Source: Bacteroidota bacterium
GTDB taxonomy: Bacteria; Bacteroidota; Ignavibacteria; Ignavibacteriales; Ignavibacteriaceae
Length of the DNA stretch: 46,955 bases
NCBI GenBank assembly: GCA_021815365.1
Contig: JAKAGZ010000018.1
Coordinates: 1 to 46,955 of the forward strand
Reading direction: 5' to 3'
Made by a program: the position numbers and the translations under genes. Position 1 is the stretch's first letter; every line of letters starts with the position of its first letter. The notes beneath the pieces were generated by a model, which was not told the DNA's origin, searched no databases, and was given only the letters and a program-made list of their open reading frames with translations. Positions 36,620 to 44,398 of this stretch are shown in pieces.

Positions 36620-36928
36620 ATGGGAAAAGTTCTGTTGAGCATCAGATATGAAATACAACCAGCAAAGAGAGACGAATACCTCAGTGTTGTAAAAGAATTG
36701 AAGAGTGTTTTAAAGACTGATGGTCTGGAAAACTATTCTGTTTTTGAAGTAAAAGGGAAGGCTAATCATTTTGAAGAAATTTATACTTACAGTTCTGTCC
36801 AGGCTTATGAAGAAGCAGATGACAGTGAAAATGAAAGAATAAATATTCTTATAAATAAAATTACTGAAATGACAGCCGGCAATTCTACAAAATACACAAC
36901 ACTGTATGAAGTTGGTGAGAGTAATTAA
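36620..36928 (+). CDS. Small ABM-like alpha/beta-barrel protein
   Basis: A 102-residue soluble protein. The order of elements (LLSIRYEIQPAKRDEYLSVVKEL, then ENYSVFEVKGKANHFEEIYTYSS, then helix and TKYTTLYEV) fits a dimeric ferredoxin-like fold such as antibiotic-biosynthesis monooxygenase proteins, but I do not recognise a specific family. A GGAGA site precedes the ATG and it probably shares a transcript with dapF. Function unknown. Confidence 0.6.
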   Translation: MGKVLLSIRYEIQPAKRDEYLSVVKELKSVLKTDGLENYSVFEVKGKANHFEEIYTYSSVQAYEEADDSENERINILINKITEMTAGNSTKYTTLYEVGESN

Positions 36929-36980
36929 GACTTATGCTTTGTCCCTTTAATGTAATGAAGTTAAAACCATAACCTATGCT

Positions 36981-37886
36981 TTAAATATTTTCTTTATTGC
37001 AATTTGTTCCAACGTGTTGGGAAGAATCCTTTTCAATCTGGATTGTTGAATGTTCTATTCCAAAATTAGCATGCAGATGTTTGCACACTTTACTTAAAAA
37101 AGTGTCGTCTTTCTGTTCACCGGGCATTAAGAAGTGAGCTGTTAAAGCTGTTTCAGTAGTGCTCATCGCCCAGATATGCAGGTCGTGCACATCCTCCACA
37201 CCTTCAAGTGATTCGAGGTATCTTTTCACTTCGTTAAAATTAATATTCTTCGGCACTGCATCCATTGAAAGATGGAAAGATTCCCTTAATAAGCTCCACG
37301 TACCTGCTGTTATTACTACAACAATGACAAGGCTTATTATCGGGTCTATTAAATAAAATGCTGTAAGGTTAATAAGTAAACCGGCTGCAACAACACCGAG
37401 CGATACTCCTGCATCTGCTGCCATATGTAAAAATGCACCTTTAATATTTATATCCGATTCTTTCCCTTTCATAAAAAGCAAAGCAGTTAATGTATTAACT
37501 ACAACTCCTATTCCTGCAACTGTCATCATTGTTGTTCCACCGATTGGTTCCGGCTCAATAATTTTTCTGATTGATTCAATAGAAATTGCGCCAACTGCAA
37601 TCAAAAGTATTATCGCATTGAAGAGCGCAGCAAGTATTGTTGATTTTCTTAATCCATAAGTTCTTTTGTTATTTGCCGGAGTTGCTGCAAGGTAGTTAGC
37701 CCCCCATGCAAGAAGCAGCCCAAGTACATCACTAAAATTGTGCCCTGCATCAGCTATCAATGCCATTGAACTGATCGCCAGACCAAAGATTACTTCTACA
37801 ATTATATAAAATACATTCAGTGCAATACCTGCAGCGAATGCTTTGTTATAATTTTTTACTTTGTTATATGACCTGTTATTTTCCAA
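36981..37886 (-). CDS. Cation diffusion facilitator (CDF) metal exporter
   Basis: Proton-coupled exporter of zinc, cadmium or cobalt, 301 residues, with six membrane helices. Helix 2 carries the metal site ALIADAGHNFSD (His-x3-Asp) and helix 5 carries HMAADAGVSLG; the cytoplasmic C-terminal domain includes VHDLHIWAMSTTETALTAH. This matches the CzcD-like zinc group. The start appears to be TTG at 37886, with the first helix beginning about 15 residues later. It is the last of four minus-strand genes led by the SmtB/CadC-type repressor, so it is probably metal-induced. Confidence 0.92.
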   Translation of the reverse strand: MENNRSYNKVKNYNKAFAAGIALNVFYIIVEVIFGLAISSMALIADAGHNFSDVLGLLLAWGANYLAATPANNKRTYGLRKSTILAALFNAIILLIAVGAISIESIRKIIEPEPIGGTTMMTVAGIGVVVNTLTALLFMKGKESDINIKGAFLHMAADAGVSLGVVAAGLLINLTAFYLIDPIISLVIVVVITAGTWSLLRESFHLSMDAVPKNINFNEVKRYLESLEGVEDVHDLHIWAMSTTETALTAHFLMPGEQKDDTFLSKVCKHLHANFGIEHSTIQIEKDSSQHVGTNCNKENI

Positions 37887-37919
37887 AATAAATCTAAATC
37901 TGTTAAGCTAAATAATTAT

Positions 37920-38267
37920 TCATTTGATAATTGAGACTTTTGCCGCGACAAAACTATTTCCGTGCATGTGCCCCATTAGCTCAACTACTTCTGCATTAAC
38001 AATTTCTTCCGGTGCAGGTTCGTGCAGAGTTATTTTCGCTTCGATATTATTTTTATCGAGTGCATAAAAAGCAGTGATACCGCCCTTTGCATCTCTTTCA
38101 AAGCCTTTCGATTTAACAACGGCTACATTTATTTTTTGGTTAACTTCGCTTCCGCCGCTGAATCTGCTGAATGAACCTAATTGTTTTGAAGGAGCAAAAT
38201 ATGTTAAGTATATTACGAAAATAACCACGGCAAATATTAATGGTAAGATTAACTTTGATATTTTCAT
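37920..38267 (-). CDS. Small membrane-anchored protein, possibly CcmE-like OB fold
   Basis: A 115-residue protein with one N-terminal membrane helix (about 5-25) and an exported domain. The domain (INVAVVKSKGF, AFYALDKNNIEAKITLHEP, VNAEVVELMGHMHGNSFVAAKV) has the strand order of a small OB fold and ends somewhat like haem chaperone CcmE, but the His used for haem in CcmE is not clearly present. GHMHG could bind metal. It sits between two CDF-related genes, so a role in metal handling is an inference from position. Confidence 0.45.
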   Translation of the reverse strand: MKISKLILPLIFAVVIFVIYLTYFAPSKQLGSFSRFSGGSEVNQKINVAVVKSKGFERDAKGGITAFYALDKNNIEAKITLHEPAPEEIVNAEVVELMGHMHGNSFVAAKVSIIK

Positions 38268-38281
38268 TTTGTATTTCTTTC

Positions 38282-38914
38282 TTATTCGCAGTTGCAGATT
38301 AAATTGCCTGTTCTTGCTTTTTCTAAAGATTCTTTTCCTTCTTTAAAAGAGTAATAAGCAATTCCCAGCGATCCGAGAACATCTATAAATCCGATCCCCA
38401 ATAATTCATAAAGCATGCTCGCCCCCAGCAGGATAAAAGATAAATAGAAGCACGTCCTTGTGCAATTAGCATCAGCAATAATTGCATCTGAGTTTAGCAA
38501 TTTTCCCGCGCTTAATTTTGATTTCATCAGCCAATACATAGTTATTATTGATATGGAAGAAATAATTATTCCCGGAACAGTAGTGCCAGGTTTAGATCCT
38601 TCAATCAGGTTAATTACTGACGCTAAAATTAATCCCAAGGTTAATAAATAAAAACTATAACCGGTCACTTTAAGTGCCGTCTTTTCAAATTTATCTTGTG
38701 TAACAACTTTGGAATATTTCATTCTTAGGATTAAATGAAGTATCCCAATCCCGGAAATAACTTCTACAAAGCTGTCAACACCAAATCCAAACAATGCTAA
38801 TGTTTCATCTTTAGTTCCGAAAAAAACTGATGCGATACCTTCGGCAAAGTTGTAAGTTACTGTAACAATACTTAATAGTAACGCCTGCTTTAACAGTTTA
38901 TCGGTATTATTCAT
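38282..38914 (-). CDS. CDF-like cation transporter, membrane domain only
   Basis: A 210-residue protein with about six hydrophobic segments. ALFGFGVDSFVEVISG in helix 2 and SDAIIADANCTRTCFYLS in helix 5 lie where CDF proteins hold their metal ligands (Asp residues kept, two Cys added). The usual cytoplasmic C-terminal domain is missing; the protein ends in NLICNCE, a possible metal-binding tail. It overlaps the repressor gene by eight bases. Substrate not known; the Cys-rich features suggest a soft metal. Confidence 0.72.
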   Translation of the reverse strand: MNNTDKLLKQALLLSIVTVTYNFAEGIASVFFGTKDETLALFGFGVDSFVEVISGIGILHLILRMKYSKVVTQDKFEKTALKVTGYSFYLLTLGLILASVINLIEGSKPGTTVPGIIISSISIITMYWLMKSKLSAGKLLNSDAIIADANCTRTCFYLSFILLGASMLYELLGIGFIDVLGSLGIAYYSFKEGKESLEKARTGNLICNCE

Positions 38915-39275
38915 TTACGTGTTCTTTCAACTGGTCGACTAAATTTTTGATATGGTCATCATCTATATTATAATAAACCATTTTATTTTCTTTGCGGTAT
39001 TTGACCAGCTTTACATTTCTCAGCAGCCTCAATTGATGTGATACCGCTGAAACAGAAGCGCCGGTAACAGCCGAGAGATCGCATACGCACAATTCATTCT
39101 CAATCAAAGCTAAAATAATTTTTAATCTTGTCGGGTCGCCGAGGATTTTAAATATCTCAGCGATCTGCATAGTTTCATTTCTGCCGGGCAATTTAGATTT
39201 AGTGGCTCTTACTTTAGCTTTATCAATAATTTCTACTTCGCAGACAGGTGCAATTTTATTCATAAATAAATTCAT
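38907..39275 (-). CDS. ArsR/SmtB-family metal-sensing repressor
   Basis: A 122-residue winged-helix repressor. It appears to hold both classic metal sites: the alpha-3N type (Cys12 with Cys63 and Cys65 in ELCVCDL, as in CadC) and the alpha-5 type (Asp106, His108, His119, Glu122, with exactly SmtB spacing). The recognition helix is SVSAVSHQLRLLR. Two ATGs (39275 and 39263) are possible starts; the predicted RNA start lies so close to the first that the second may be used. The operator overlaps its promoter, so it likely represses itself and the CDF genes that follow. Confidence 0.92.
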   Translation of the reverse strand: MNLFMNKIAPVCEVEIIDKAKVRATKSKLPGRNETMQIAEIFKILGDPTRLKIILALIENELCVCDLSAVTGASVSAVSHQLRLLRNVKLVKYRKENKMVYYNIDDDHIKNLVDQLKEHVNE

Positions 39276-39295
39276 TTGAATACTTGTTCAAATAT
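39274..39295. promoter_or_regulatory. SmtB/CadC-type operator
   Basis: ATTTGAATACTTGTTCAAATAT is an imperfect inverted repeat (TTTGAA/TTCAAA) matching the known ArsR/SmtB operator pattern TGAACA-n-TATTCA on the minus strand (TTTGAACAAGTATTCAAA). It overlaps the -7 region and the first possible start codon of the repressor. Confidence 0.65.
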
Positions 39296-39319
39296 ACAAA
39301 CAGGTTCAACTGAAGGCAA
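39289..39319 (-). promoter_or_regulatory. Predicted Bacteroidota-type promoter of the repressor-CDF operon
   Basis: On the minus strand TTG (39319-39317) and TATATTTG (39296-39289, a perfect TAnnTTTG) are 20 bases apart. The SmtB-type operator covers the -7 element. Confidence 0.6.
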
Positions 39320-39339
39320 TAAGCGAGTGATTTTTCCCC

Positions 39340-39370
39340 TTTGGCAATCATAATTATTTCAGTATATTTT
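39340..39370 (+). promoter_or_regulatory. Predicted Bacteroidota-type promoter of the RND operon
   Basis: TTTG (39340-39343) and TATATTTT (39363-39370) with 19 bases between, ending 10 bases before the ATG at 39381. It diverges from the repressor promoter, with about 20 bases between the -33 elements. No second SmtB-type operator is seen here. Confidence 0.5.
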
Positions 39371-39380
39371 AAAACAAAAA

Positions 39381-39704
39381 ATGAAAATTAATCTGACAAA
39401 ATATTTAGCCCTGATTCTGCTTGCCCTATTTTTTATTTCAACAAATGAGTTGAACGCTAAAGAAGCCGAGCAAAACTTCAGAGCCGAGACACACATCTTT
39501 ATTGGCGCAGATTATTTTGGTGTAAAGATTTCCTTAAATAAGCAGAATAGAGATAGCAAAAAAAATTTTACGCCTTATCTTTTTTTCTACGACTTAGATT
39601 CTTCAAATAATTATTTCACCTCACTTTCTTCGACACAGCTAAAATTTGTCCCGCATTCACCCTATGAAAGCATCAGCCTGAAGAATTCCATATTCCTGAT
39701 TTGA
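39381..39704 (+). CDS. Small secreted protein of unknown function
   Basis: A 107-residue protein with a signal peptide (about 1-27, ending ELNAKEA). I do not recognise the mature part, which is rich in Ser, Asn, Phe and Lys (GADYFGVKISLNKQNRDS, FTPYLFFYDLDSSNNYF) and has no His/Met/Cys clusters that would suggest metal binding. It precedes the RND adaptor by 82 bases and probably shares its promoter. It occupies the place where an outer-membrane efflux channel often lies but is far too short to be one. Confidence 0.5.
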   Translation: MKINLTKYLALILLALFFISTNELNAKEAEQNFRAETHIFIGADYFGVKISLNKQNRDSKKNFTPYLFFYDLDSSNNYFTSLSSTQLKFVPHSPYESISLKNSIFLI

Positions 39705-39786
39705 AAATTTCTTTTTGCCGCTGATTTTTGAGTACTGCAAGTTTCCTTGCTTTATTTAGTGAATTATTTAACATAAAGAGTTTCAA

Positions 39787-40887
39787 ATGAAAATAAATAA
39801 GAATTTTAAGATCATACTTTCAGTTTTAATATTGATAGGTCTTGTTGTTTCTGCAGCTTTAATATTCAAACCAAAAGAAAGAGTTACCACTGATAAAAAG
39901 AGAGATAGCCGGATTAATTCATCTTCAAGCAAAATTTCTGATGGAATAACAACAATTGATTTAAGTGAATCAAAAATTGCTAACTCCGGCATTACTGCTA
40001 TAAAATTAGTTCCAAAGTTACACCGGGCTCAGTTGATTGCTTACGGTTCAGTTATTTCCGTAAAGGAATTAGCAAACGATGTTAGAAATTTTACATCTGG
40101 CAAAGCACGGTTAGCTAAAGCCGAAGAAAATCTTTTAATCTCACAGAAAAATTTCGAACGAACAAAAAGTCTTTTTGAAAGTAAACTTGCAAGCGAGCAG
40201 GATTTCCAATCGTCGCAGGCTGCGTTTTTATCAGACAGAGCTGATGTGAATTCCGCCCGCTCGGATTTAAATAGTTTGAAAAGTTCGATAACTGAACAAT
40301 GGGGCAACGGGATTTCGCAATTGATTTTTAGTGGCATTTCCCCGCAGGGAAACTATTCTGAGGAACTACAGCGGATACTTTCAATTGAGGACAAACTTGT
40401 TCAGGTATCACTTCCGAATCAGGAAGCCGGTATAAAATTTCCCTACAAAATTTATGTTCAGTCTGTTTCGGGAAGTCCTGTTAAAATTTTATGCAGATTT
40501 GTTTCGACAGCTTATCGTGCAAATCTGCAGTTTCAAACGAGCACGTTGTATTATCTTACCTCCGACGCTTCATTAAATGCAGGGATGAATGTCAAAGTTT
40601 TTTCCCCTGTCGGGGAAAAATTAAAAGGGGTTTTTGTTCCTGCCTCATCAGTTATCTGGTATCAGGGTAAAGCGTGGGTCTATGTTGAAATGTCTTCCAA
40701 TAAATTTACGCGTGTAGAAATTAATACTGATGATCAGTCAGGTGCTGATTATTTTATTCCGGCAAACAGCGGAGTAATAAATCCGGGCGTTACTGTAGTA
40801 AAGGATGGCGCACAGCTTTTATTGTCTGAAGAATTGAAGCCTCAGCCAGGTGCAAAAACCGGAGGAGATGGGGGAGACAATGACTGA
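39787..40887 (+). CDS. RND efflux periplasmic adaptor subunit
   Basis: Membrane-fusion protein of 366 residues of the CusB/CzcB type. An N-terminal signal anchor (about 9-28) is followed by a long alpha-hairpin (KAEENLLISQKNFERTKSLFESKLASEQDFQ) and beta-barrel and membrane-proximal domains (LNAGMNVKVFSPVGEKLKGVFVPASSV). It links the inner-membrane pump to an outer-membrane channel. It overlaps the pump gene by eight bases. No His/Met-rich metal-binding tail is visible. Confidence 0.85.
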   Translation: MKINKNFKIILSVLILIGLVVSAALIFKPKERVTTDKKRDSRINSSSSKISDGITTIDLSESKIANSGITAIKLVPKLHRAQLIAYGSVISVKELANDVRNFTSGKARLAKAEENLLISQKNFERTKSLFESKLASEQDFQSSQAAFLSDRADVNSARSDLNSLKSSITEQWGNGISQLIFSGISPQGNYSEELQRILSIEDKLVQVSLPNQEAGIKFPYKIYVQSVSGSPVKILCRFVSTAYRANLQFQTSTLYYLTSDASLNAGMNVKVFSPVGEKLKGVFVPASSVIWYQGKAWVYVEMSSNKFTRVEINTDDQSGADYFIPANSGVINPGVTVVKDGAQLLLSEELKPQPGAKTGGDGGDND

Positions 40888-43800
40888 CGAAAAGGGTCTT
40901 TTAAATTCAATCGTCCGCTTTGCTCTTCGCTTCCGCGGAATAATAATAGCACTGAGTATTTTGTTTACCGGTTATGGGATCTACACACTTACGCAGGCAA
41001 AATTTAGTGTCTTCCCTGAATTTGTACCGCCGCAGGCTGTTATTCAAACAGAATCGCCGGGTCTTTCACCAGAACAGGTTGAGCTTCTTGTTACACAGCC
41101 AATTGAAAATGCAGTTAATGGAATTGTCGGCATAGAGTCATTAAGGTCAAAATCAATCCAGGGACTTTCGGTTGTGACAGTAACTTTTAAATACGGCAGC
41201 AATATTTATAACGATCGTCAGTTTGTAACAGAGCGTCTTTCAACTTTAGCCGGTCAGCTTCCTGCAGGAGTAAAGCAGCCTCAGATGACTCCGCTTGTTC
41301 CTTCTACCGGGCTTGCTCTTGTAATCGGGTTAACATCAACCGAAAAAAATTTGATGCAGCTCAGAACTTTTGCAGACTGGATTTTAAAGCGAAGGCTTCT
41401 TTCTGTAAAAGGAGTTGCAAATGTAACTGTTTACGGCGGGGAAGTAAAGCAATTTCAAATTCAGCTTCATCCTGGTAGACTGATTAAATATAATTTATCG
41501 ATAGAAGATGTTCTTTTAGCCGCGCGCAAAGCTACAGCAGTAGAGGGTTCCGGTTTCATCGAAAATCATAATCAAAGAATTATACTTCAGACTGAAGGAC
41601 AATCTTTAACAGATGCTGATCTTGCAAAGACAATTATTCTCCACAAGAATAATATGAATGTGACATTGGGCGATGTTGCAGACGTTCTGACAGCGCCCGA
41701 ACCTCCGATTGGCAGTGCTACTATAGAAGGAAAACGGGGAGTGATTCTGATGATTTACGGGCAGTATGGCTCAAACGCACTTGAAGTAACAAAAAATGTT
41801 GAAGCCGCATTAACAGATATGCAGACAGCATTCAGCTCTGGAAAAATTAATTTGATTACTCTGTTCCGCCCCGCTGATTTTATTTACACAGCCCTTGGCA
41901 ATATTGAAGGGTCGTTGATATTAGGAGCAGTTTTAGTCGTTATTGTGCTGCTGCTTTTTCTTTTCAATTTCAGAACTGCAGCGATTTCCTGCACTGCAAT
42001 TCCTCTTTCACTGTTAGCCGGAATAGTTGCGTTACAGTCTTTCGGCTATACGATCAATACAATGACGCTTGGGGGTTTGGCAATTGCCATCGGTGAGGTG
42101 GTTGATGATGCAGTGATAGATGTTGAAAATATTTTGAGAAGATTAAAAGAGAACCGTTTATCAGTAAATCCGGAACCGGTTTTTCGTGTGGTGCTTGAAG
42201 CCTCATTGGAAGTTCGTGCTGCAGTTATTTATGCAACACTGGCTGTAGTGCTGGTCTTTATTCCGATTCTTACATTGTCAGGAGTAGCTGGAAGTTTATT
42301 CTCTCCGCTGGGCATCGCCTATATATTTTCTGTCCTCGCTTCGCTTGTTGTTGCTCTTACTGTAACCCCTGCTTTAAGTTTTGTATTACTTGGTAAACAA
42401 GCTAACGTATCAGGTGACGAAAAAGAATCTCCGTTTGTCGGCTGGCTTAAAAAAAATTATAAAGTGATCCTGAATAAAGTTGAACTGAATTCAGGGAAGG
42501 TGATCGTAACTATTATAATCATTACGCTGACTGGTTTTGCATTTTTACCATTTTTAGGTGAGAGTTTTATTCCTGAATTAAAGGAAGGACATTTTATTGC
42601 TCACATTTCCACTGCGCCGGGAACATCTATTAACCAATCAGTTCGGATCGGTAAAAAAGTATCCGCTGCACTTTTGAAGCTTCCATTTGTTCAAACAGTT
42701 GCACAGCGTGTTGGACGGGCAGAAAAAGGTGATGATACCTGGGGAACTAATTACAGCGAATTTGAAATTCAGCTGAAGCCATTAAGCAACAGACAGATGG
42801 AAAAAGCTCAGGCGGGGATAAGAGAGACGCTTAATTCATTTGCTGGTGTCAGCGCGGGAGTCAATACTTTCCTGACTGAACGTATGTCAGAAACTCTTAC
42901 AGGCTACACTACCTCAGTAGTCCTGAATATTTTTGGAAATGATCTGAATTCACTGGACGCACTTGCAAAAGAAACCGCACAGGTGCTTTCTAAAATTCCG
43001 GGTGCTGTTGATGTTCAGATTCAATCGCCGCCGGGGATGCCGCAGCTAACAATTAACCTGCGCAAAGCCGACCTGCAGCGCTGGGGATTTGATGCAAAGG
43101 ATGTTCTTGATGAAGTTCAGACAGCTTACCAGGGCACGAATGTCGGGCAGGTTTATGATGGTAATCAAGTATTTACGGTTTCCGCAATTTTGGATTCTAA
43201 GGACCGTGAGTCAGTAAACAATGTTTCAAACCTTTTATTGAAAAACTCAGACGGCGTTTTTGTCAAACTAAGTCAGCTTGCAGATGTTTATGAAACTTCC
43301 GGCAGATATATAATTCTTCATAACGGAGCCAGGCGTGTGCAGACAATTACCTGCAATGTTTCAGGGACTGACGTTGTTTCATTTGTAAAGGAAGCAAAAA
43401 GAAAAATTGAATCATCAATTAATTTTCCTGAGGGAACTTATATTGAGTTCAGCGGCACTGCCGAGGCGCAATCACGATCGAGAACCGAATTGCTGGTCTA
43501 CTCTGCAATTGCCGGTACCGGAATTATTTTACTTCTTTTTATTGCATTAAAAAATATAAAAAATCTTTTGCTCGTCTTGTCAAACCTTCCTTTTGCTTTT
43601 GTCGGCGGCATAATTGCAGTACTATTAACAGGCGGATCGCTTTCACTTGGTGCAATGGTAGGTTTTATCACATTGTTTGGCATTACTATGAGAAATTCCC
43701 TTATGCTCATTTCACATTACGACCACCTGGTTAAATATGAAAACAAGGAATGGAATTTGGAAACAGCAATACTCGGAGCTTCAGAGAGACTCGTACCAAT

Positions 43801-44005
43801 TTTGATGACGGCACTCGTAACAGGTCTGGGACTGCTTCCGCTGGCAATCGGCAGCGGCTCACCCGGAAAGGAAATTGAAGGACCTCTTGCGATCGTTATA
43901 CTCGGCGGATTAACAACCTCGACATTATTAAACCTGGTAGTGCTGCCAACACTCTCGCTGCGCTTCGGAAGGTTTGAGAAGAATGTTTCTGAGGAAGAGA
44001 AATAA
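40880..44005 (+). CDS. CusA/CzcA-family heavy-metal RND efflux pump
   Basis: Inner-membrane proton-driven pump, 1041 residues from the ATG at 40880, which has a GGGGGAG site; an upstream in-frame ATG at 40850 is less likely. Twelve membrane helices and two large periplasmic loops are evident: FSVFPEFVPPQAVIQTESPGLSPEQVE after helix 1, the helix 4 motif AIGEVVDDAVIDVEN near 402-416, and GxxFxPELKEGHF after helix 7. The helix 4 motif is the site used to predict metal choice; here it reads GE-x2-DD rather than the DFG of zinc/cobalt pumps, so the metal is uncertain. No outer-membrane channel gene follows. Confidence 0.9.
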   Translation: MTDEKGLLNSIVRFALRFRGIIIALSILFTGYGIYTLTQAKFSVFPEFVPPQAVIQTESPGLSPEQVELLVTQPIENAVNGIVGIESLRSKSIQGLSVVTVTFKYGSNIYNDRQFVTERLSTLAGQLPAGVKQPQMTPLVPSTGLALVIGLTSTEKNLMQLRTFADWILKRRLLSVKGVANVTVYGGEVKQFQIQLHPGRLIKYNLSIEDVLLAARKATAVEGSGFIENHNQRIILQTEGQSLTDADLAKTIILHKNNMNVTLGDVADVLTAPEPPIGSATIEGKRGVILMIYGQYGSNALEVTKNVEAALTDMQTAFSSGKINLITLFRPADFIYTALGNIEGSLILGAVLVVIVLLLFLFNFRTAAISCTAIPLSLLAGIVALQSFGYTINTMTLGGLAIAIGEVVDDAVIDVENILRRLKENRLSVNPEPVFRVVLEASLEVRAAVIYATLAVVLVFIPILTLSGVAGSLFSPLGIAYIFSVLASLVVALTVTPALSFVLLGKQANVSGDEKESPFVGWLKKNYKVILNKVELNSGKVIVTIIIITLTGFAFLPFLGESFIPELKEGHFIAHISTAPGTSINQSVRIGKKVSAALLKLPFVQTVAQRVGRAEKGDDTWGTNYSEFEIQLKPLSNRQMEKAQAGIRETLNSFAGVSAGVNTFLTERMSETLTGYTTSVVLNIFGNDLNSLDALAKETAQVLSKIPGAVDVQIQSPPGMPQLTINLRKADLQRWGFDAKDVLDEVQTAYQGTNVGQVYDGNQVFTVSAILDSKDRESVNNVSNLLLKNSDGVFVKLSQLADVYETSGRYIILHNGARRVQTITCNVSGTDVVSFVKEAKRKIESSINFPEGTYIEFSGTAEAQSRSRTELLVYSAIAGTGIILLLFIALKNIKNLLLVLSNLPFAFVGGIIAVLLTGGSLSLGAMVGFITLFGITMRNSLMLISHYDHLVKYENKEWNLETAILGASERLVPILMTALVTGLGLLPLAIGSGSPGKEIEGPLAIVILGGLTTSTLLNLVVLPTLSLRFGRFEKNVSEEEK

Positions 44006-44087
44006 TTTTTAATGGTCTGTACTTACTTCAAATCCGATATGAAAAAACAGCAGCTTAAAAAAGTACGGTAAAAGCCAATTTTACCTT

Positions 44088-44179
44088 TCAGAATTGATTC
44101 CTTTGGGGAAAAGATTTAGAATGCAGTTATAAAATTTCAAGCTGCCCTGTCAGAATTGATCGCTATGCGGAAAGTAATA
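44088..44179 (+). repeat. Two upstream copies of the sugar-transferase 5' motif
   Basis: TCAGAATTGATTCCTTTGGG at 44088 and TCAGAATTGATCGCTATGCG at 44150 resemble TCAGAATTGACCCTATTGGG at 44406, which encodes codons 3-9 of the sugar transferase (IRIDPIG). Similarity runs about 25-30 bases in each copy. Neither upstream copy opens a usable frame. Confidence 0.5.
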
Positions 44180-44190
44180 TTTTTTTGAAA

Positions 44191-44314
44191 AATAGAACAC
44201 TGATGACGCGGATTAAACGGATTAACACAGACCTAATCCGCGAGAATCAGCCAAATCCATGCCTGCATGCCGTAGTGGCGTTTCGGCACGCAGGTGTATT
44301 ATCAGCGTTCTATT
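44191..44314. repeat. 124-bp fold-back element with 14-bp inverted ends
   Basis: The ends AATAGAACACTGAT (44191-44204) and ATCAGCGTTCTATT (44301-44314) are inverted copies with one mismatch. Inside are CGCGGATTA/TAATCCGCG (44207-44215, 44234-44242) and CCTGCATGCCG/CGGCACGCAGG (one mismatch, about 44262-44293). The string GCGGATTAAACGGATT is of a type often seen in dispersed repeats of environmental bacteria. No coding capacity. Confidence 0.72.
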
Positions 44315-44398
44315 AAAAGCACTGTGGCACTATGTAATTTTATTTTTAAGAGGTCTCAAATAATAAACTTTTTAGAGACTCATATATAAATTTTCAAA

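Larger units (their letters stand above)
44006..44398. other. Repeat-filled intergenic stretch before the sugar transferase
   Basis: No gene is supported. It contains a perfect hairpin GGTAAAA-GCCAA-TTTTACC (44067-44085), about 60 bases past the RND pump stop and a candidate weak terminator; two copies of a motif repeated at the start of the sugar transferase gene; and the 124-bp fold-back element listed separately. Confidence 0.55.

Noticed and set aside
39381-39704. Outer-membrane efflux channel fragment
   Set aside because: At 107 residues with no TolC-like coiled-coil pattern it cannot be a channel or a recognisable fragment of one.
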